A stretch of 8,794 nucleotides of DNA, from contig CAMWWG010000032.1 in the NCBI GenBank assembly GCA_947177935.1, positions 1 through 8,794 on the forward strand, read 5' to 3'. A program made the translations under genes and the position numbers. A model generated the notes under the pieces. It had not been told where the DNA came from. It saw nothing but the letters and a program-made list of their open reading frames with translations, and did no database searches. Shown piece after piece: positions 5,809 to 8,794 of the stretch (the stretch's first letter is position 1; each line of letters starts with the position of its first letter). The DNA is from an uncultured Ruminococcus sp. (GTDB lineage: Bacteria; Bacillota; Clostridia; Oscillospirales; Ruminococcaceae).

Positions 5809-7404
5809 TTATTTTTCAAATTTGTTGCATAATTCCTGAATCTGGTCTGTGAGCCTTGCAAGGTCTTTGTTTGTACGTCCCTGGCTGTTCCGGATTAAAA
5901 CTGTCAGACGCTCCAGAGCGGCGAGCAGTCTTTGATAGATGGTATTGGCTCTGGCTGTGCCTTTTGTTTTCTGAACTGGTTTGGGAACGCTCTCCAGCAG
6001 GATTTCACCTGTGAGTAAATCAAATTCTGTGCCGCTGTAAGGCGCATAGGCATTTAATTTCAGATCATTCCGTAAATGCGCCGTGAAACGATCCATGACA
6101 TCACTTTCTCCATGAATGATAAATACATGTTCCGGATTTTGAATCTGGGAAATCCATTTTGTCAGACCATCCACATCCGCATGACCACTGATGCCGGGGA
6201 GCTGTTTAATTTCTGCGGCAACCTGGACAGTTTCTCCGAACAGCTTCACGCTTGCTGCACCTTCCACCAGGGAACGTCCCAGCGTCCCATATGCCTGATA
6301 GCCGACAAATAAAATCATGTTCTGCGGCTGCCATAAATTGTGTTTAAGATGATGCTTGATTCTGCCTGCCTCACACATGCCGGATGCGGAAATAATCACT
6401 TTGCGGCGTTTGTCAAAGTTAATTGCTCGTGATTCTTCCGGTGTCGTTGCCAGGATCAAATCCGGAAATGTTAATGGATTAATGCCCTGTTCCACGTAAT
6501 GCAGCGCCTCTGCATCATAACAACTGTTCTGATTTTTCAGGAAAATACTGGTTGCCTCAATTGCAAGCGGACTGTCCATGAATACCGGAAAATCCGCATA
6601 GTTCTGGATGAGATTTTGTTCTTTGATCTGCCGGAGAAAATATAATAATTCCTGTGTTCTGCCGACTGCAAATGACGGAATGATGACACTGCCGCCTCGG
6701 TCAAACGTTCTCTGGAGTACCTGTGCCAAAGCCGTCACATAATCCGCAGGACGTTCATGCTTGCGGTCGCCGTAGGTCGATTCCATGATGACATAATCAG
6801 CTTGTGTGATATATTCCGGATCACGGATCAATGGCTGATTCAGATTGCCGATGTCGCCGGAAAAGACTAATTTCCGGGTCTGATCGTTTTCTGTTGCCCA
6901 GATTTCAATACTTGCAGAACCCAATAAATGCCCGGCGTCAATGAAACGGACTTCCACGCCCTCACAGAGTGTGAATTTCTGGTTGTATTTATGAGATCTC
7001 AGCAAGCTGATTGCGCCGACGGCGTCTTCCATCGTGTACAGCGGGATGTAAGGTTCTTCGCCGTTTCTCTGGGCTTTCCGGTTGCGCCACTGTGCTTCAA
7101 ATTCCTGGATGTGGGCGCTGTCACGAAGCATAATGCTGCAAAGGGATGCCGTGGCGTCCGTTGTATGGATTTCTCCCTGGAAACCGCCGGCATACAGCAG
7201 GGGAAGCAAGCCGGAATGGTCAATATGCGCATGGGTTAATAACACATAGTCAATTTTTCCGGGAGCGCAGGGAATCTGAGCATTTTCGTAGACATCCCGC
7301 CCCTGTTCCATGCCGAAATCCACCAGAATCCGGAATTGATTGATTTCCAGATAAGTACAACTGCCGGTGACTTCGTGCGCTGCGCCGATAAATTTAATTT
7401 TCAT
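5809..7404 (-). CDS. Beta-CASP metallo-beta-lactamase fold protein, probable ribonuclease
   Basis: A 531-residue protein of the bacterial CPSF73-like beta-CASP group, zinc enzymes that cut RNA. All core motifs are present: THAHIDHSG at 57-65 (His58, His60, Asp62, His63), GHLLGS at 158-163 (His159) and FSGDIGN at 181-187 (Asp184). In the beta-CASP part are motif A MESTYGDR at 207-214 (Glu208), motif B in GRIKHHL at 347-353, and motif C SGHAD at 406-410 with His408. A histidine at motif C favours RNA over DNA as substrate. SFAVGRTQELL (244-254) and FVGYQAYGTLGRSL (366-379) are also typical. It lacks the RNase J C-terminal region, so it is not an obvious RNase J. Instead, residues about 475-531 form a basic, helix-prone extension. 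The N-terminus MKIKFIGAAHEVTGS is canonical and supports the ATG, although AAAGG lies 14 bases upstream. luxS follows by 25 bases. Confidence 0.92.
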   Translation of the reverse strand: MKIKFIGAAHEVTGSCTYLEINQFRILVDFGMEQGRDVYENAQIPCAPGKIDYVLLTHAHIDHSGLLPLLYAGGFQGEIHTTDATASLCSIMLRDSAHIQEFEAQWRNRKAQRNGEEPYIPLYTMEDAVGAISLLRSHKYNQKFTLCEGVEVRFIDAGHLLGSASIEIWATENDQTRKLVFSGDIGNLNQPLIRDPEYITQADYVIMESTYGDRKHERPADYVTALAQVLQRTFDRGGSVIIPSFAVGRTQELLYFLRQIKEQNLIQNYADFPVFMDSPLAIEATSIFLKNQNSCYDAEALHYVEQGINPLTFPDLILATTPEESRAINFDKRRKVIISASGMCEAGRIKHHLKHNLWQPQNMILFVGYQAYGTLGRSLVEGAASVKLFGETVQVAAEIKQLPGISGHADVDGLTKWISQIQNPEHVFIIHGESDVMDRFTAHLRNDLKLNAYAPYSGTEFDLLTGEILLESVPKPVQKTKGTARANTIYQRLLAALERLTVLIRNSQGRTNKDLARLTDQIQELCNKFEK

Positions 7405-7463
7405 TGATTATATTCACGCCTTTCTGGAATGAAATTTTAAAAATAGAAATTATAATTTATTAT

Positions 7464-7492
7464 ATCATAGCATATTTTTCAAAAAAATGCAA
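7464..7492 (-). promoter_or_regulatory. Promoter of the beta-CASP/luxS operon
   Basis: Read on the minus strand, TTGCAT (7492-7487) is followed after exactly 17 bases by TATGAT (7469-7464), preceded by TG one base upstream (extended -10, TGCTATGAT). Transcription would start near 7457, giving a leader of about 50 bases before the ATG at 7404. Confidence 0.78.
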
Positions 7493-7499
7493 GTATTTT

Positions 7500-7543
7500 C
7501 AGAAAATTCCCACAAACCTGATCCGGAATTTTAAAATTTTCTG
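7500..7543. repeat. Small inverted repeat between the divergent promoters
   Basis: CAGAAAATT (7500-7508) matches AATTTTCTG (7535-7543) in inverted orientation, and AAAATTCC (7503-7510) alternatively pairs with GGAATTTT (7525-7532). It sits upstream of both -35 elements, where an operator could affect both genes. The AT-rich composition makes chance matches fairly likely, and no T-tract suits a terminator. Confidence 0.35.
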
Positions 7544-7549
7544 CAAGGC

Positions 7550-7578
7550 TTTACAAATCACTCAAAATATGCTATGAT
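7550..7578 (+). promoter_or_regulatory. Promoter of the pcrA-type helicase gene
   Basis: TTTACA (7550-7555), a 17-base spacer and TATGAT (7573-7578) with an extended -10 TG (TGCTATGAT) form a near-consensus vegetative promoter. The transcript would begin near 7585, about 33 bases before the TTG start. Confidence 0.82.
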
Positions 7579-7605
7579 TATATAGATAAATATATATAAC
7601 TATTC

Positions 7606-7611
7606 GGGGGG
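7606..7611 (+). promoter_or_regulatory. Unusual all-G ribosome binding site of the helicase gene
   Basis: A run of six G (7606-7611) lies 6 bases before the TTG at 7618. It departs from the AGGAGG pattern but is correctly spaced, and it supports the TTG over the in-frame ATG at 7678, which would cut into the sequence just before the Q motif and has no good binding site. Confidence 0.6.
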
Positions 7612-7617
7612 ATTGGT

Positions 7618-8794
7618 TTGCAGCACCAGGAATTTCAAGAATTAAAGAAAAAAGTGATCCGGAAATTTTTTGCCCGGATGAATCCGCAGCAGTTTGACGC
7701 TGTTACGACTGTGGACGGCGCTGTCCTGATTATTGCAGGTGCAGGCAGCGGCAAGACAACAGTCATGATTCACAGAATTGCTAATATGATTCTGTTCGGG
7801 AATGCTTTGCAGGAGAATTCTTCTGTGCCGGATGCCGAGACAATCCGGAAATTGCAGGATTATATAAAAAACAGAATTGATCTCAGTACAGAAGAACTCC
7901 GGAACAGTATTTCTGTGAATTCTGTGAAACCGTGGCAGATTCTGGCGATTACGTTCACGAATAAAGCCGCAGAGGAACTAAAAAACCGTTTGTCTGTAAC
8001 ATTGGGTGAGATCGCCGGTCAGATCCAGGCGTCTACATTTCATTCTGCATGTGTCAGAATTTTAAGAACTTGCAGTGACCGGATCGGCTATGATACGCAT
8101 TTCACAATCTATGACACGGACGACAGCCTGAAATTATTAAAGTCCTGCATGAAAGAGCTCAAAATTCCGGAAAAAGAATATCCGCCAAGGGATCTGCTCA
8201 CCCGAATCAGCCACGCAAAGGACAAAATGCTGTCTCCGGAAGAATATGCAGAATTTATTACAACAAATTTGAAACCAGATCCAAAATTAATGATGGCAAG
8301 CCAGGTTTATTCGTGTTATCAGGAAAAAATGCAAGCTGCCGATGCCATGGATTTTGATGATTTAATTTATCTGACTGTCCGGGTGTTTGAACAAAATCCG
8401 GATGTGCTGGAAAAATATCAGAATCGTTTTTCCTATTTGATGGTCGATGAATATCAGGATACGAATTATGCACAGTATCGTCTGATCAGTCTGCTTGCCG
8501 GGAAATACCGGAATCTGTGCGTTGTCGGGGATGATGACCAGAGTATTTATAAATTTCGGGGAGCAACGATTGAAAATATTCTGAATTTTGAGCAGGAATT
8601 CCCCGATTGTAAAGTCATCCGTTTAGAAGAAAATTACAGATCCACACAGAATATTTTAAAAACTGCCAATGCTGTGATTGCGCATAATCAGAACCGTAAG
8701 AGTAAGACGCTCTGGACAGCCGGAGACACTGGTGCATTAACGCATATTGTGCATGTTCCGGATGAAACCAAAGAAGCACAGTTCATTGCGGATC
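7618..8794 (+). CDS. pcrA: UvrD/PcrA-type superfamily 1A DNA helicase, 3' end beyond window
   Basis: The first 392 residues of an ATP-dependent 3'-5' DNA helicase used in repair and replication-fork maintenance. Motifs appear in order: Q motif NPQQFDAV at 22-29, Walker A GAGSGKTT at 41-48, Ia ITFTNKAAEEL at 111-121, Ib STFHS at 139-143, DFDDL at 245-249, II MVDEYQDTN at 275-283, III VGDDDQSIYKFRGA at 303-316 and IV LEENYRST at 337-344. About 40-45 residues (roughly 60-104) are inserted between Walker A and motif Ia compared with classical PcrA. Motifs V and VI and the C-terminal region lie outside. The start is TTG behind a six-G binding site. UvrD/PcrA is chosen over Rep because of the host type; other SF1A paralogues cannot be excluded. 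It is divergent from the beta-CASP gene and has its own strong promoter. The gene continues past 8794. Confidence 0.93.
   Translation, partial: MQHQEFQELKKKVIRKFFARMNPQQFDAVTTVDGAVLIIAGAGSGKTTVMIHRIANMILFGNALQENSSVPDAETIRKLQDYIKNRIDLSTEELRNSISVNSVKPWQILAITFTNKAAEELKNRLSVTLGEIAGQIQASTFHSACVRILRTCSDRIGYDTHFTIYDTDDSLKLLKSCMKELKIPEKEYPPRDLLTRISHAKDKMLSPEEYAEFITTNLKPDPKLMMASQVYSCYQEKMQAADAMDFDDLIYLTVRVFEQNPDVLEKYQNRFSYLMVDEYQDTNYAQYRLISLLAGKYRNLCVVGDDDQSIYKFRGATIENILNFEQEFPDCKVIRLEENYRSTQNILKTANAVIAHNQNRKSKTLWTAGDTGALTHIVHVPDETKEAQFIAD

Larger units (their letters stand above)
7464..7578. repeat. 15-bp inverted repeat spanning the two divergent -10 regions
   Basis: AAAATATGCTATGAT occurs on the plus strand at 7564-7578 and, perfectly, on the minus strand at 7478-7464. 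Each copy contains a -10 element and its upstream TG. The arms are separated by 85 bases. It may reflect a shared strong promoter consensus or a shared regulator site. Confidence 0.75.

Noticed and set aside
5784..5861. Extending luxS to the ATG at 5861
   Set aside because: It would overlap the end of the beta-CASP gene and exceed the usual LuxS length; GTG 5783 has a strong, well-spaced binding site.
6928..7239. 103-codon open frame on the plus strand
   Set aside because: It lies antisense to conserved beta-CASP motifs and its translation shows no family features.
8258..8473. 71-codon open frame on the minus strand
   Set aside because: It is opposite the helicase motif II region and explained by that gene's codon pattern.
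1..8794. CRISPR array, insertion sequence, prophage, tRNA or rRNA
   Set aside because: No regularly spaced repeats, transposase or integrase reading frame, or tRNA-like cloverleaf was seen on either strand; nearly all the DNA is accounted for by core genes.

Overview
The window looks like a stretch of core chromosome from a low-to-moderate GC, Gram-positive anaerobe of the class Clostridia. A Ruminococcus-like member of the Oscillospiraceae is my best guess. This rests on AT-rich intergenic DNA with A/G-rich ribosome binding sites, several non-ATG starts, Clostridia-like versions of Lgt, FolD and AIM24, and a PcrA-type helicase with the extra N-terminal insert I associate with that family. 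No mobile element, CRISPR array, phage gene or RNA gene is visible.

Left part (1-5231, plus strand): a candidate promoter at 16-44 precedes five co-directional genes. Two M16-family peptidase-like proteins come first (YfmF-like without a zinc site, YfmH-like with HFLEH). Then follow prolipoprotein diacylglyceryl transferase (lgt), the bifunctional folate enzyme FolD, and an AIM24/TIGR00266 family protein. The first two junctions are 8-bp overlaps and the next two gaps are 32 and 54 bases with no visible terminator, so this is probably one operon. It combines a probable peptidase heterodimer, lipoprotein maturation and one-carbon metabolism. A strong hairpin with T-tracts on both sides (5241-5296) closes it.

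Middle part (5316-7404, minus strand): a full-length beta-CASP metallo-beta-lactamase RNase-like protein is followed 25 bases later by luxS, which makes homocysteine and the AI-2 precursor. They are probably one transcript, ending at the same bidirectional terminator.

Right part (7405-8794): a 213-bp divergent intergenic region holds two facing-away promoters that share a 15-bp sequence, with a small inverted repeat between them. To the right, a TTG-started UvrD/PcrA-type superfamily 1A helicase runs off the window end.

I do not see a clearly new system. The points most worth a second look are the split active site of the two M16 proteins, the matched divergent promoters, the beta-CASP/luxS pairing, and the lineage-type extensions in the helicase and the beta-CASP protein.
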